Assembly: GCA_020831805.1 (NCBI GenBank)
Contig: JAFIFX010000002.1
Location: 310,001-374,000, forward strand
Length of the DNA stretch: 64,000 bases
DNA from: Planctomycetota bacterium
GTDB lineage: Bacteria > Planctomycetota > Phycisphaerae > Phycisphaerales > UBA1924
Direction: 5' to 3'
The translations under genes and the position numbers were made by a program. This document shows positions 9,792 to 19,153 of the stretch, piece after piece (positions within the stretch are counted from its first letter, which is position 1; each line of letters begins with the position of its first letter). Under the pieces are notes generated by a model. That model worked only from the letters and a program-made list of their open reading frames with translations. It was not told where the DNA came from and ran no database searches.

Positions 9792-10058
9792 ATGGCCGGC
9801 GGACAGGAATACTCCCGCAACCAGCGCAAGATCATCGACCGCTACTACCAGAACGAGGACACCATCGTCGCCACGCGCCTGGCCGAGATCGTCTCGGACA
9901 TGGCCCTGGCCGAGGGCGATCAAAAAAAGCTCGACCGGCTGTGGAAGCGGGCCGAGCAGGCGTTGGCGCGATCAAAGCTCAATCAGGCCGAGATCCGCAC
10001 CGTGCTGGAGAAGCGGGACATCGTCGGGCTGGGCCGCCTGGCCGCCAAGGCGACCTGA
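9792..10058 (+). CDS. Small conserved-looking helical protein
   Basis: An 88-residue, charged, helical protein (MAGGQEYSRNQRKIIDRYY...) without membrane segment or cysteines. The start has a good ribosome site, GGGAGG about 7 bases before the ATG. I recognise no named domain. Codon use (third-position G/C throughout) is that of a genuine gene. It stands alone: the minus-strand gene before it diverges, and a small minus-strand membrane protein lies just behind. Confidence 0.65.
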   Translation: MAGGQEYSRNQRKIIDRYYQNEDTIVATRLAEIVSDMALAEGDQKKLDRLWKRAEQALARSKLNQAEIRTVLEKRDIVGLGRLAAKAT

Positions 10059-10098
10059 GGCCGCGGCGAGCCGGGGGAGGGGCGGGGGAGTGGGGGGG

Positions 10099-10221
10099 TC
10101 AGAGCAGCACCACCACGCCGGTGACCACCGCCGCGAGCAGCACGCCCGCCAGACCCCACAGCATCGACTCTTCACGGGACGGGAAGCAAGACCAGCAGCC
10201 CAGGTTCACAACCTTGCGCAT
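10099..10221 (-). CDS. Small single-span membrane protein
   Basis: A 40-residue reading frame, MRKVVNLGCWSCFPSREES followed by one hydrophobic segment of about 20 residues to the C-terminus. A GAGGTG lies 6 bases before the ATG, and the frame ends in a run of GTG/CTG codons typical of membrane helices. The two cysteines before the helix (CWSC) could bind metal or form a disulphide; that is inference. It is short, so the call rests on the ribosome site and the hydrophobic pattern. Confidence 0.5.
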   Translation of the reverse strand: MRKVVNLGCWSCFPSREESMLWGLAGVLLAAVVTGVVVLL

Positions 10222-10276
10222 GACGCACCTCGTTACCCCGGTCCGACTGGTATGGAACACCCGACCGGGCTAGAGT

Positions 10277-10345
10277 GTTCGCGATAGCATACGATGTTTC
10301 GGTGAGTTTTGTTCGCTATTTCACGATAATTCTTCGATCGCGAAC
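10277..10345. promoter_or_regulatory. Repeated operator-like sites before the XRE-cupin gene
   Basis: Three related 9-mers lie upstream of the regulator: GTTCGCGAT at 10277-10285, GTTCGCTAT at 10311-10319 and the inverted ATCGCGAAC at 10337-10345. The stretch is also AT-richer than its surroundings. The arrangement suits binding sites for the adjacent XRE-type regulator, that is autoregulation, and possibly control of the divergent small membrane gene. Confidence 0.5.
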
Positions 10346-10376
10346 GATTTTGGGCCTTTCGGCCCCGGAGGTTTGG

Positions 10377-10982
10377 ATGGAGTTCGGTGATGCGGTCCGG
10401 CACCGGCGGGCCAGCTTGGATCTTTCGCTCGCCGACCTGGCCGAACGCACCGGCGTGTCCAAGGCCATGCTCAGCGAGATCGAGACCGGCAAGAAAAACC
10501 CCACCCTGCGGATCGCCTGCGCCATCGCCAACGGCCTGGAGTGCCAGATCTCCGACCTGCTCGATGTGCCCCCCGATGTCCGCTTCGAGAAGCTCGACGA
10601 CGCCCGGCGCAAGGTCCTCGTCGACCCGTCCACCGGCGTGGAACGCCACCTGCTCAGCCCGCCGATGGTCCAGCACGGCATCCAGGTCCTGCTGTTCGTC
10701 TTCCCGCCCGGCTCGGAGGTCTACTGGAACTCCGACGGCGCCGGCGTCATCGAGCACTGCACCTGCATCGAGGGGCGCATCCGCATCGCGGTCGAGCAGG
10801 GCGCCGAGTCGATCGAGCTCGGCCCCTACGAGAGCGCCAACTTCCCCGCCGACGCCGACCACCGTTTCACCAATGTCCTCGCGGACACGGTCACCCGGGT
10901 GTTCGTCGTGCTGGATTCGTCCCGTCGCGGCCAGCCGGCCGTGATGCGCACCATGCACGCGGGCCCTGCCGCCGACGCATGA
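10377..10982 (+). CDS. XRE-type helix-turn-helix regulator with C-terminal cupin
   Basis: A 201-residue transcription regulator. Residues 1-60 form an XRE helix-turn-helix (SLADLAERTGVSKAMLSEIE, with the typical K...PTLRIACAIANGL after it), and residues 80-190 form a cupin beta-barrel (PPGSEVYWNSDGAGVIEHCT, then GPYESANFPADADHRF). Such proteins usually sense a small molecule through the cupin and repress nearby or distant genes; the ligand here is unknown. The start at 10377 has GGAGG 6 bases upstream. The frame opens about 100 bases earlier, but that part overlaps the operator-like repeats and lacks family similarity. Confidence 0.88.
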   Translation: MEFGDAVRHRRASLDLSLADLAERTGVSKAMLSEIETGKKNPTLRIACAIANGLECQISDLLDVPPDVRFEKLDDARRKVLVDPSTGVERHLLSPPMVQHGIQVLLFVFPPGSEVYWNSDGAGVIEHCTCIEGRIRIAVEQGAESIELGPYESANFPADADHRFTNVLADTVTRVFVVLDSSRRGQPAVMRTMHAGPAADA

Positions 10983-11006
10983 AAAAACCGCGTGCGATGC
11001 ACGCGG
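10982..11006 (-). terminator. Intrinsic terminator of the lipoprotein gene
   Basis: An 8-base stem (10988-10995 with 10999-11006) followed on the minus strand by six T; it lies just past the 3' end of the lipoprotein gene and touches the stop codon of the XRE-cupin gene. Confidence 0.75.
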
Positions 11007-11033
11007 CCCTGGAAAAATCGGTTGAGGACTCGG

Positions 11034-11573
11034 TCAGTCCCCGCGGTAATAGGTGCCCTCGCGGCCGGGCTCGGAGACCGGCACGCCGCGGAAGCGTCGG
11101 GGCTGGACGGGCACCCAGTTGCGGTTCGGGTCGACCAGCTCGGGGGCATCAGGGACTTCTTCCGGGAGTTCCGGGGTGCTGTCCCGCAGGGTGACCTTCA
11201 GGAGCCGGGACTCGGCGCCCGGCACGGCCATCGCGTTGCTCAGGCGGGCGCGCCGGCGGCTCTCGTCGAAGATCTCCCACCGCATCAGGTCCGGCCGCAT
11301 CGCCGTGCCGGAGGTGTCGCGGTTCTCATAGAACCGGATGGAGACCTTCGAGCCGATCGGCACATCCACCGTCCACAGCGGCATGTCCTCACGCCGGTCC
11401 AGCAGGGTCACCGTCAGCGGCTCCCAGGGGGTGGAGATATAGGTGAACTCGTCGATCGAGCGCTGGGGTCCGCCGGGGGTCAGGCCCGGCGCGATCGCGC
11501 ACCCGGTCAGCCCCGCCGCCGCGGTCAGCAGCAGGGCTCCCGCCATCACATTCGCCAGTTTCCGGGTCCGCAT
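11034..11573 (-). CDS. Predicted lipoprotein of unknown function
   Basis: A 179-residue protein with a lipoprotein signal peptide: MRTRKLANVMAGALLLTAAA then GLTGC, with the lipobox Cys at about residue 25. The mature part is a mainly beta-stranded domain (PLTVTLLDRREDMPLWTVDVPIG, shown in part) without catalytic motifs and ends in a proline-rich, basic tail. The start at 11573 has GGAGG about 10 bases upstream. I do not recognise the family. It is a single gene with its own terminator. Confidence 0.7.
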   Translation of the reverse strand: MRTRKLANVMAGALLLTAAAGLTGCAIAPGLTPGGPQRSIDEFTYISTPWEPLTVTLLDRREDMPLWTVDVPIGSKVSIRFYENRDTSGTAMRPDLMRWEIFDESRRRARLSNAMAVPGAESRLLKVTLRDSTPELPEEVPDAPELVDPNRNWVPVQPRRFRGVPVSEPGREGTYYRGD

Positions 11574-11680
11574 GGTCGGCTCGCCTCCGCTTGGGTGTTC
11601 CGGCGGGATCGTAGTCGGCCCGCACCCGGGCGGCAGGCCCAGGCCCCCGCGCCCGGGGCTTCCATGCAGACGGTTATCGG

Positions 11681-11686
11681 TAAGAT
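11681..11686 (+). promoter_or_regulatory. -10 hexamer at leaderless distance (TAAGAT)
   Basis: TAAGAT lies 6 bases before the ATG of ispF, where no Shine-Dalgarno sequence is present. Confidence 0.45.
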
Positions 11687-11692
11687 CGCCGG

Positions 11693-12250
11693 ATGACTGC
11701 AAACCCGATCGCCAACCCGCCCGACCCTGCGCCCGACCCCGGCCGCCCGGCCCTGCTCGTGGGCCACGGCTACGACCTGCACCGGCTTGAGCCGCTCGCC
11801 CCGGAAGGGCCGGGCCGCCCCTTCGTGCTCGGCTCGGTCCGCATCGACCACGACCGCGGGCCGGTGGCCCACTCCGACGGCGACGCCCTACTCCACGCCG
11901 TCACCGATGCCCTGCTCGGGGCCATCGCCGCCCCGGACATCGGCCAGCTCTTCCCGGACACCGACCCCCGCCACGATGCGCAAGATTCGCGCGAGTTCCT
12001 GAGCGAGGCGGTCCGGCGCGTGGCCGCGGCCGGCTACCGCCCGGTCAACCTCGACGCCACGGTCATCTGCGAACGCCCGAAGCTCGGCCCGCACAAGGCG
12101 GCCATGCGCGCTGCTCTGGCCGCCCTGCTCGGCCTGCCCGAGGCCCGCGTCAACATCAAGGGCAAGACCCACGAGCGTGTCGACGCTGTGGGGGAGGGGC
12201 GGGCCATCGAGGTCCACTGCGTCGTGCTGCTCGAGCGGAGCGGGTCGTAG
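11693..12250 (+). CDS. ispF: 2-C-methyl-D-erythritol 2,4-cyclodiphosphate synthase
   Basis: IspF makes the cyclic diphosphate intermediate of the non-mevalonate isoprenoid pathway. The metal-binding motif GHGYDLHRL is at residues 24-32, followed by HSDGDALLHAVTDALLGA, DIGQLFPDTDP and, at the C-terminus, NIKGKTHERVDAVGEGRAIE, the counterpart of the family's NxKATTxExLG segment. At 185 residues it is longer than the usual 155-165 because of a proline-rich N-terminal extension. There is no ribosome site; a TAAGAT 6 bases upstream suggests a leaderless transcript. No other isoprenoid gene lies in the window. Confidence 0.95.
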   Translation: MTANPIANPPDPAPDPGRPALLVGHGYDLHRLEPLAPEGPGRPFVLGSVRIDHDRGPVAHSDGDALLHAVTDALLGAIAAPDIGQLFPDTDPRHDAQDSREFLSEAVRRVAAAGYRPVNLDATVICERPKLGPHKAAMRAALAALLGLPEARVNIKGKTHERVDAVGEGRAIEVHCVVLLERSGS

Positions 12251-12266
12251 CGACCCCCGCGCGGCC

Positions 12267-12812
12267 TCAGGTCGCGCCCACAGCCTCATTCGCCCGCGCC
12301 GAGACACCGAACCGCTCCGCGATCTTGACCGTCCGGTGCTTGAAGATGCCGATCACATCGCGCTGGACGAACAGGGCGTTGGCGATCGACGCCAGCGGGC
12401 CGCCGATCGGCCGGTACTCCACGCGGTCGGTGCAGAGCGTGCCACCCTCCGGCGTCGGCTCGAAGCGGTGGGTGTGGTGCCAGCGTTCGTATGGTCCCTG
12501 GAGCTGCTGGTCGACGAACCGGCGCGGCGGGTCCCACACCGCGATCTCCGTCTTCCACCGGATCGGCACCCCCCGCACCCGCAGCCGGTAGTCGATCAGC
12601 GTGCCCGCCTCCATCAGGATCGGCTTGGGCGTGAGCACCTCGAACCGCAGGTAGCCCGGCGTGATGGATTCGAGGTTGTACGCGTCCGCGAAGAAGGGGA
12701 ACAGCTCCTTGACCGTCGTGGGAACCGTCTGGCGGCAGGTCAGCACCCAGTACCGGCCCTCACGGCGGACGGAGATCGACGCGTCCAGGTCTTCGAAACG
12801 GATTTCGCCCAT
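12267..12812 (-). CDS. SRPBCC superfamily protein
   Basis: A 181-residue protein of the START/Bet v1-like (SRPBCC) fold: an N-terminal strand and helix (LFPFFADAYNLESITPGYLR), a central strand pattern (GTLIDYRLRVRGVPIRWKTE), PPRRFVDQQLQGPYERWHHT, and a long C-terminal helix. This subgroup (with RxxGxPxxWxT and QxxGPYxxWxH) is common as a cell-division-inhibitor-like or ligand-binding protein of unknown ligand. It converges on ispF and diverges from gdhA. No strong ribosome site was seen. Confidence 0.8.
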   Translation of the reverse strand: MGEIRFEDLDASISVRREGRYWVLTCRQTVPTTVKELFPFFADAYNLESITPGYLRFEVLTPKPILMEAGTLIDYRLRVRGVPIRWKTEIAVWDPPRRFVDQQLQGPYERWHHTHRFEPTPEGGTLCTDRVEYRPIGGPLASIANALFVQRDVIGIFKHRTVKIAERFGVSARANEAVGAT

Positions 12813-12892
12813 GCCGAGGGTTTCGCGGGCCCGCCCGGGGGCGATGCACCGCCGCCGCCCGACGCCGCCCGGAACAATCCGTTCGGTCCGGA

Positions 12893-12898
12893 TATTCT
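12893..12898 (+). promoter_or_regulatory. -10 hexamer at leaderless distance (TATTCT)
   Basis: TATTCT lies 6 bases before the ATG of gdhA; no Shine-Dalgarno sequence is present between. Confidence 0.45.
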
Positions 12899-12904
12899 GT
12901 GGGC

Positions 12905-14248
12905 ATGGCCATCGACACGCTGCCGGGCAAAAACCTCTCCGAGATCATCGACGCGATCGAGCCCGGCCCGCTCTTCCGGGCGGCCATCGAGGAAGTGGGG
13001 GAGTCCGTCGCCCCGCTCGTCGAGGACAACAAGAAGTACCGCAAGGCCCGCATCTTCGAACGCCTGCTCATCCCGGACCGGGTCATCCGCTTCCGCGTCG
13101 AGTGGCTCGATGACGACAACAAGGTCCGGATCAACACCGGCTGGCGCGTCGAGCACTGCAACCTGCTCGGCCCGTACAAGGGCGGCCTGCGATTCCACCC
13201 GTCCGTGACCGAGGACACCCTCCAGTTTCTCGCCTACGAGCAGTGCTTCAAGAACGCCCTGACCGGCCTGCCCCTGGGCGGCGGCAAGGGCGGGTCCGAC
13301 TTCGACCCCAAGGACAAGTCCGACGAGGAGGTCATGCGCTTCTGCCAGGCCTTCATGCGTGAGCTGGCCCGGCACATCGGCCCCGACATCGATGTCCCCG
13401 CCGGCGATATCGGCGTCGGCGGACGCGAGATCGGCTACCTCTATGGCCAGTGGCTGAAGATGACCAGGCGTCCCGGCGGCGTGCTGACCGGCAAGCCGAC
13501 CGAGATGGGCGGCATCCCCGGACGCGTCGAGGCCACCGGCTTCGGCCTCGTCGCCTTCGCCAAGGCCATGCTCGAACAGGCCGACGACTCGATCGAGGGC
13601 AAGCGCGTGATGATCTCCGGCGCGGGCAATGTCGCCCTCTACGCCGCGGTCCGCGCCCGCCAGCTCGGGGCCACCGTCGTCTCGCTGAGCGATTCCGGCG
13701 GCTGCCTGATCGCCGAGAAGGGTCTGAGCGAGGAGCAGATCGAGGAGATCCGCGACTTCAAGGAGAACCAGCGCGGCCGGTTCAAGGACTACGACGCCAA
13801 GGGCGTGAAGTTTCACAAGGACAAGGAGCCCTGGGGCCTGACCGAGGCCGCCGTCGCCCTGCCCTGCGCCACCCAGCACGAGATCGACGATGACGAGGCC
13901 GCCACGCTTGCCGACATCGGCGTCAGGTTCGTCGCCGAGGGCGCCAACATGCCCTGCACCCACGACGCGCGCGCCGTGTTCCGCAAGAAAGGCGTCCGCT
14001 TCGGCCCGGGCAAGGCCGCCAACGCCGGCGGCGTGGCCTGTTCCGGCTTCGAGATGCACCAGAACGCTTCCCACGCGTCATGGACCAAGAAGGACACCCT
14101 CGAAAAACTCGAGCAGCTCATGCACGAGATCCACGAGCTGACCCTCAAGCACGCGGTCGAAGCGAACGGTGTGCCCGACTACGGCGTCGGCGCGGACCGC
14201 GCGGGCTTCACGAAGCTCGCCGACGCGATGGTGGCGGCTGGGGTGTGA
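12905..14248 (+). CDS. gdhA: Glutamate dehydrogenase (NADP-type, hexameric)
   Basis: The enzyme interconverts 2-oxoglutarate plus ammonia and glutamate. The 447-residue length fits the hexameric bacterial family. Visible motifs are YKGGLRFHPSV, the catalytic-lysine region LPLGGGKGGSDFDPK, PAGDIGVGGREIGYLYGQ and the dinucleotide-binding GAGNVALYAAVRARQLGA. The C-terminal NAGGVACSGFEMHQNA is characteristic of the NADP-dependent type. The ATG at 12905 is preferred to a GTG six bases earlier because the latter would directly touch the TATTCT hexamer; there is no Shine-Dalgarno sequence. Confidence 0.95.
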   Translation: MAIDTLPGKNLSEIIDAIEPGPLFRAAIEEVGESVAPLVEDNKKYRKARIFERLLIPDRVIRFRVEWLDDDNKVRINTGWRVEHCNLLGPYKGGLRFHPSVTEDTLQFLAYEQCFKNALTGLPLGGGKGGSDFDPKDKSDEEVMRFCQAFMRELARHIGPDIDVPAGDIGVGGREIGYLYGQWLKMTRRPGGVLTGKPTEMGGIPGRVEATGFGLVAFAKAMLEQADDSIEGKRVMISGAGNVALYAAVRARQLGATVVSLSDSGGCLIAEKGLSEEQIEEIRDFKENQRGRFKDYDAKGVKFHKDKEPWGLTEAAVALPCATQHEIDDDEAATLADIGVRFVAEGANMPCTHDARAVFRKKGVRFGPGKAANAGGVACSGFEMHQNASHASWTKKDTLEKLEQLMHEIHELTLKHAVEANGVPDYGVGADRAGFTKLADAMVAAGV

Positions 14249-14249
14249 G

Positions 14250-14287
14250 GCCTGCCAACCGTTCGCGAACGACAGGTCACGGCAGGC
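14250..14287 (+). terminator. Hairpin behind gdhA
   Basis: Arms GCCTGCC (14250-14256) and GGCAGGC (14281-14287) enclose a second palindrome, CGTTCGCGAACG (14260-14271). There is no T-run, so it may be a terminator-like or mRNA-stabilising structure only. Confidence 0.4.
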
Positions 14288-14307
14288 GGCACAGGGATCG
14301 GCGAACT

Positions 14308-15561
14308 CTACGCCCGGCGTGTAAACTTCAGTTGTTTCGCTGTATCAAACGCCCAGTCGCGGTGTGGGCTTGATACCGCGATCGTCAGGCTTCCCAGATC
14401 GGGGAGATTGGCTGCCTCGCAACGGATCAGCCAGTCGCATTCGTCCTCTGGTGTTCCCGGCCCGTAGCTGACGCGATACACGGTGCCATCCTGGCTTTCA
14501 AGCGGTAAAGCCTCGAAGCCATCAAAGACAGAAAGCGAGTCAAAGAACTTCTCTGAAGGTTCGTCGGATTGAATCTCGTAGGAAGAGAAGCGAACAGTTC
14601 GATCGTTATCGTACGCGATCCAGGTGTTGTCCTCGACGACGATCGCAAAGTGGCCCGGGAGAGTGATCGTCCACCCTCGGGCAATCGAGTGGGTCATCGG
14701 TAGGCGTCGGTACCCGATCTCTCCGCCTCCGGCATGGTCGGTAAAGAGGTGGTCATAGGTTCCTCCCTCGGCCCGAGATAAATCCGTGAGGTCCGCGGCC
14801 ATAGGACCAAAGTCCGCCCCGTCGGTCACAAGCTCTGCGGCGTGTCGCAAGACCAACTGCTGTAAGTTCGCCTCTTCCTGATTCTGCGGCCTCTCGAAGC
14901 TCGTCAGGTTCCACAACGCCGCCCTCGTCCACTTGACGCGCTCGTCCACGGTCCATCCCCGATCCCACCAAGAAAAGAACTCTTTTCCGTCCGATTGCTT
15001 GCCGGCAACCGAACGCATCCAGCTCAGCGGGCGTGGTCCCGCCGGCATGGAGACCATTCCAGGCTGGAGTTGTGGCTGTGCGCTGATCGGCATCGAGACG
15101 GCGAGGTTCGAATGGTCTGACATTCGCTCGACACAAATGGTCGCGACATGCTGCAGCCAGCTGGTCATCTCGCTTTGCAAGCGATTGAAGTCACGATGCT
15201 CGAAAAACCCGGTATCATCTTCAACACTCGACCACCTGACCTTCAGCTCCTCGCCGATGGCGTCAATCGCATCGCAAACAAAGGCGTGAAAGCCTGGGCC
15301 GACCGGATTGGTCGTCGATTCAAGTGTGATCCGATCGCGATCGTCCAGTTCAACGACGATCTCGCCGCCGGCCGGATGGACAAAGGCGACAACATGGACG
15401 CGGTCCCCGTCCCGCGTCACGCTGGCGGGTCGGAACAGGGTGTGCTCGCATCGGTGGTCGAGCCACACCCGCAGGGTCTCGGCAAACGCATCAGCCGAAG
15501 GTTTCGCACCGAGAAAGCCATGCTTGCGAATCATACCATCAGCGTACAATCCAAGGCTCAT
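14308..15561 (-). CDS. Unknown protein, compositionally distinct
   Basis: A 417-residue protein I cannot assign. It has no signal peptide or long hydrophobic segment and is rich in Trp, Asp and Glu. The N-terminal 110 residues (MSLGLYADGMIRKHGFLGAK) look like a compact alpha/beta domain, and the C-terminal part is beta-rich (GHFAIVVEDNTWIAYDNDRT). The start has GGAG about 7 bases upstream. A sampled line of the gene is about 53% G+C, well below neighbouring genes, hinting at later arrival. It lies downstream of ftsH on the same strand, about 110 bases away. Confidence 0.6.
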   Translation of the reverse strand: MSLGLYADGMIRKHGFLGAKPSADAFAETLRVWLDHRCEHTLFRPASVTRDGDRVHVVAFVHPAGGEIVVELDDRDRITLESTTNPVGPGFHAFVCDAIDAIGEELKVRWSSVEDDTGFFEHRDFNRLQSEMTSWLQHVATICVERMSDHSNLAVSMPISAQPQLQPGMVSMPAGPRPLSWMRSVAGKQSDGKEFFSWWDRGWTVDERVKWTRAALWNLTSFERPQNQEEANLQQLVLRHAAELVTDGADFGPMAADLTDLSRAEGGTYDHLFTDHAGGGEIGYRRLPMTHSIARGWTITLPGHFAIVVEDNTWIAYDNDRTVRFSSYEIQSDEPSEKFFDSLSVFDGFEALPLESQDGTVYRVSYGPGTPEDECDWLIRCEAANLPDLGSLTIAVSSPHRDWAFDTAKQLKFTRRA

Positions 15562-15674
15562 CTGGTCTCCAGATCATACCGTGCTGAAAGCTTCTGGTCG
15601 ATCGATCACGTCGGCATGCTAAGGCAAGTTGACCGGCATACGGCTGGCCAGCAAGGAGATCGTGTCGAGAGGAT

Positions 15675-17702
<2,028 letters not shown>

Positions 17703-17984
17703 GTGGCTCAACGCCTCCTCAAGGGCTCTCTCATGCAGAGATCGGCCCGATCCGCCCTGCTGTTCCGTCCAAGCCCCAACACCGGAAAAAACCCGGCCCG
17801 AGGCCTGAACCCACGCCGCCCCGCCATTCGCGGCCGGCGCACGCGGCGATTCTAGGAACAAACCGCCCCAGACCGCCCGAACCACTCCCATACGCTGGCG
17901 AAGCGTTCCCGGATCATCCCCACCCATCCAAATACACGCTTCCCCCCACGCCCGAGCAATCACCCCAACCCCCACCCCCCCCGC

Positions 17985-18470
17985 TCACCCCGCCCGCACC
18001 AACGCCTCCACCCGGAACACCTCGCCCGCCATGAAACGGTCCTGCAACGCGAACGCCTCCGCCTCGAGCGGGATGTCCAGGTACGACCGCCCCGCCGCCC
18101 ACCATCCGGCCAGATACGCCCCACAAAACCGCGCGGCGCCCATCCGGCGCATCTGCACGCAATGGACCAGCTCGTGGAACAGCACCCCCTCGAACCGCGC
18201 CGACGCGGCCACATCCCGCGCGATCACCACCACCCGCCCCAGGCACAACCCCGCCGGCCCGATCCGCGCCCCCGGCGTCCGCACCCGCTCGACCACCCGC
18301 ACCTCGACCCCGTCGAGCAGGTCCGCGCCGAAGTAAGGAATCAGCCGGGCACGCAGCGCATCAATCTCGACCAGCGAACCCGCCCGTGCGGCCCGCCGCG
18401 CCCACCACATCCAGATTGGCCCCGCCAGCACGCCCACCACACACGCGATCCCTCGTCCAACCCGGTTCAC
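17985..18470 (-). CDS. Membrane-anchored HExxH protein (putative zincin)
   Basis: A 161-residue protein with one hydrophobic N-terminal segment (GIACVVGVLAGPIWMWWA) and the motif LFHELVHCVQMRRMG, followed 30 residues later by LDIPLEAEAFALQ. HExxH plus a downstream E in PLExEA is the pattern of the minimal DUF4157-like zincins, whose activity is largely untested. The GTG start at 18470 overlaps the TGA of the preceding gene (GTGA), so the two are translationally coupled; a longer frame with an ATG at 18512 exists but would overlap the neighbour by more than 40 bases. It is the last gene of the rmuC operon. Confidence 0.7.
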   Translation of the reverse strand: MNRVGRGIACVVGVLAGPIWMWWARRAARAGSLVEIDALRARLIPYFGADLLDGVEVRVVERVRTPGARIGPAGLCLGRVVVIARDVAASARFEGVLFHELVHCVQMRRMGAARFCGAYLAGWWAAGRSYLDIPLEAEAFALQDRFMAGEVFRVEALVRAG

Positions 18471-19153
18471 GCACGATCCCCCTCGGCCTGCTCTCCCCCG
18501 CACTCCGGGCACACCGAGCTGTCAATCCCAGTGAGGTCATAGCTGCAATTCTGGCAATGCCCTGGTTGGGGACGATGCCTTGCGATACATCGTGTGATTG
18601 CACGCCAGCACCACGTCGCGGCAGCGAGCAAACCACGAAGCAGGCCATAGCCCACGACCCACGCAAGCAGAATCCCAGGAAAAACCGGCTTGTACGCGAA
18701 CGGCACCCCAAACACACGAGTCACACCACTCTGGGGATATTCCAGATTCCCTGACTGCGGTTCGCGCGTCTGCCATTGCCAGGACCACACACCCACCAAA
18801 GGTCCGATCGATCCACGAGTGCAGCGAAGCACGCCCCCTTCGACCTTGCGAATCACCCAGCCCGGCGGTGTGATCAAGTCCACTGGCCGAGGGTTGGAGG
18901 CAAGAAACGCCTCGTACATCACCCTGTCGGATTCGGGATACACGGCAAAGCTGGCTGACCGCCACCAGAACGAATTAAAGCGACTTCCGACAAGGACAAC
19001 ATCATCAATCGCGTCGTGGAGAAAAGTCGAGCGGCTCACCACCGTGCCGGGCCGCTCGCCACGACTCAATGGTGAGATGGCATACCCGCCGACGATCGAC
19101 AACAAAAGCAGACTGAGCAAGATCGGCACGCATTCTCGAGTGATAGACCTCAC
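18467..19153 (-). CDS. Membrane protein with C-terminal zinc ribbon
   Basis: A 228-residue protein of unknown function. It has an N-terminal membrane helix (ILLSLLLLSIVGGYAI), about 110 residues probably outside the membrane, and a second helix (FPGILLAWVVGYGLLRGLLA). The C-terminal cytoplasmic ribbon is CQNCSYDLTGIDSSVCPECG. The ribbon is the same type as in the gene at 5493, but here it follows the last helix. Its ATG overlaps the stop of rmuC (ATGA) and its stop overlaps the start of the HExxH gene, giving a three-gene coupled operon. G+C is visibly lower than in rmuC. Confidence 0.75.
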   Translation of the reverse strand: MRSITRECVPILLSLLLLSIVGGYAISPLSRGERPGTVVSRSTFLHDAIDDVVLVGSRFNSFWWRSASFAVYPESDRVMYEAFLASNPRPVDLITPPGWVIRKVEGGVLRCTRGSIGPLVGVWSWQWQTREPQSGNLEYPQSGVTRVFGVPFAYKPVFPGILLAWVVGYGLLRGLLAAATWCWRAITRCIARHRPQPGHCQNCSYDLTGIDSSVCPECGGEQAEGDRA

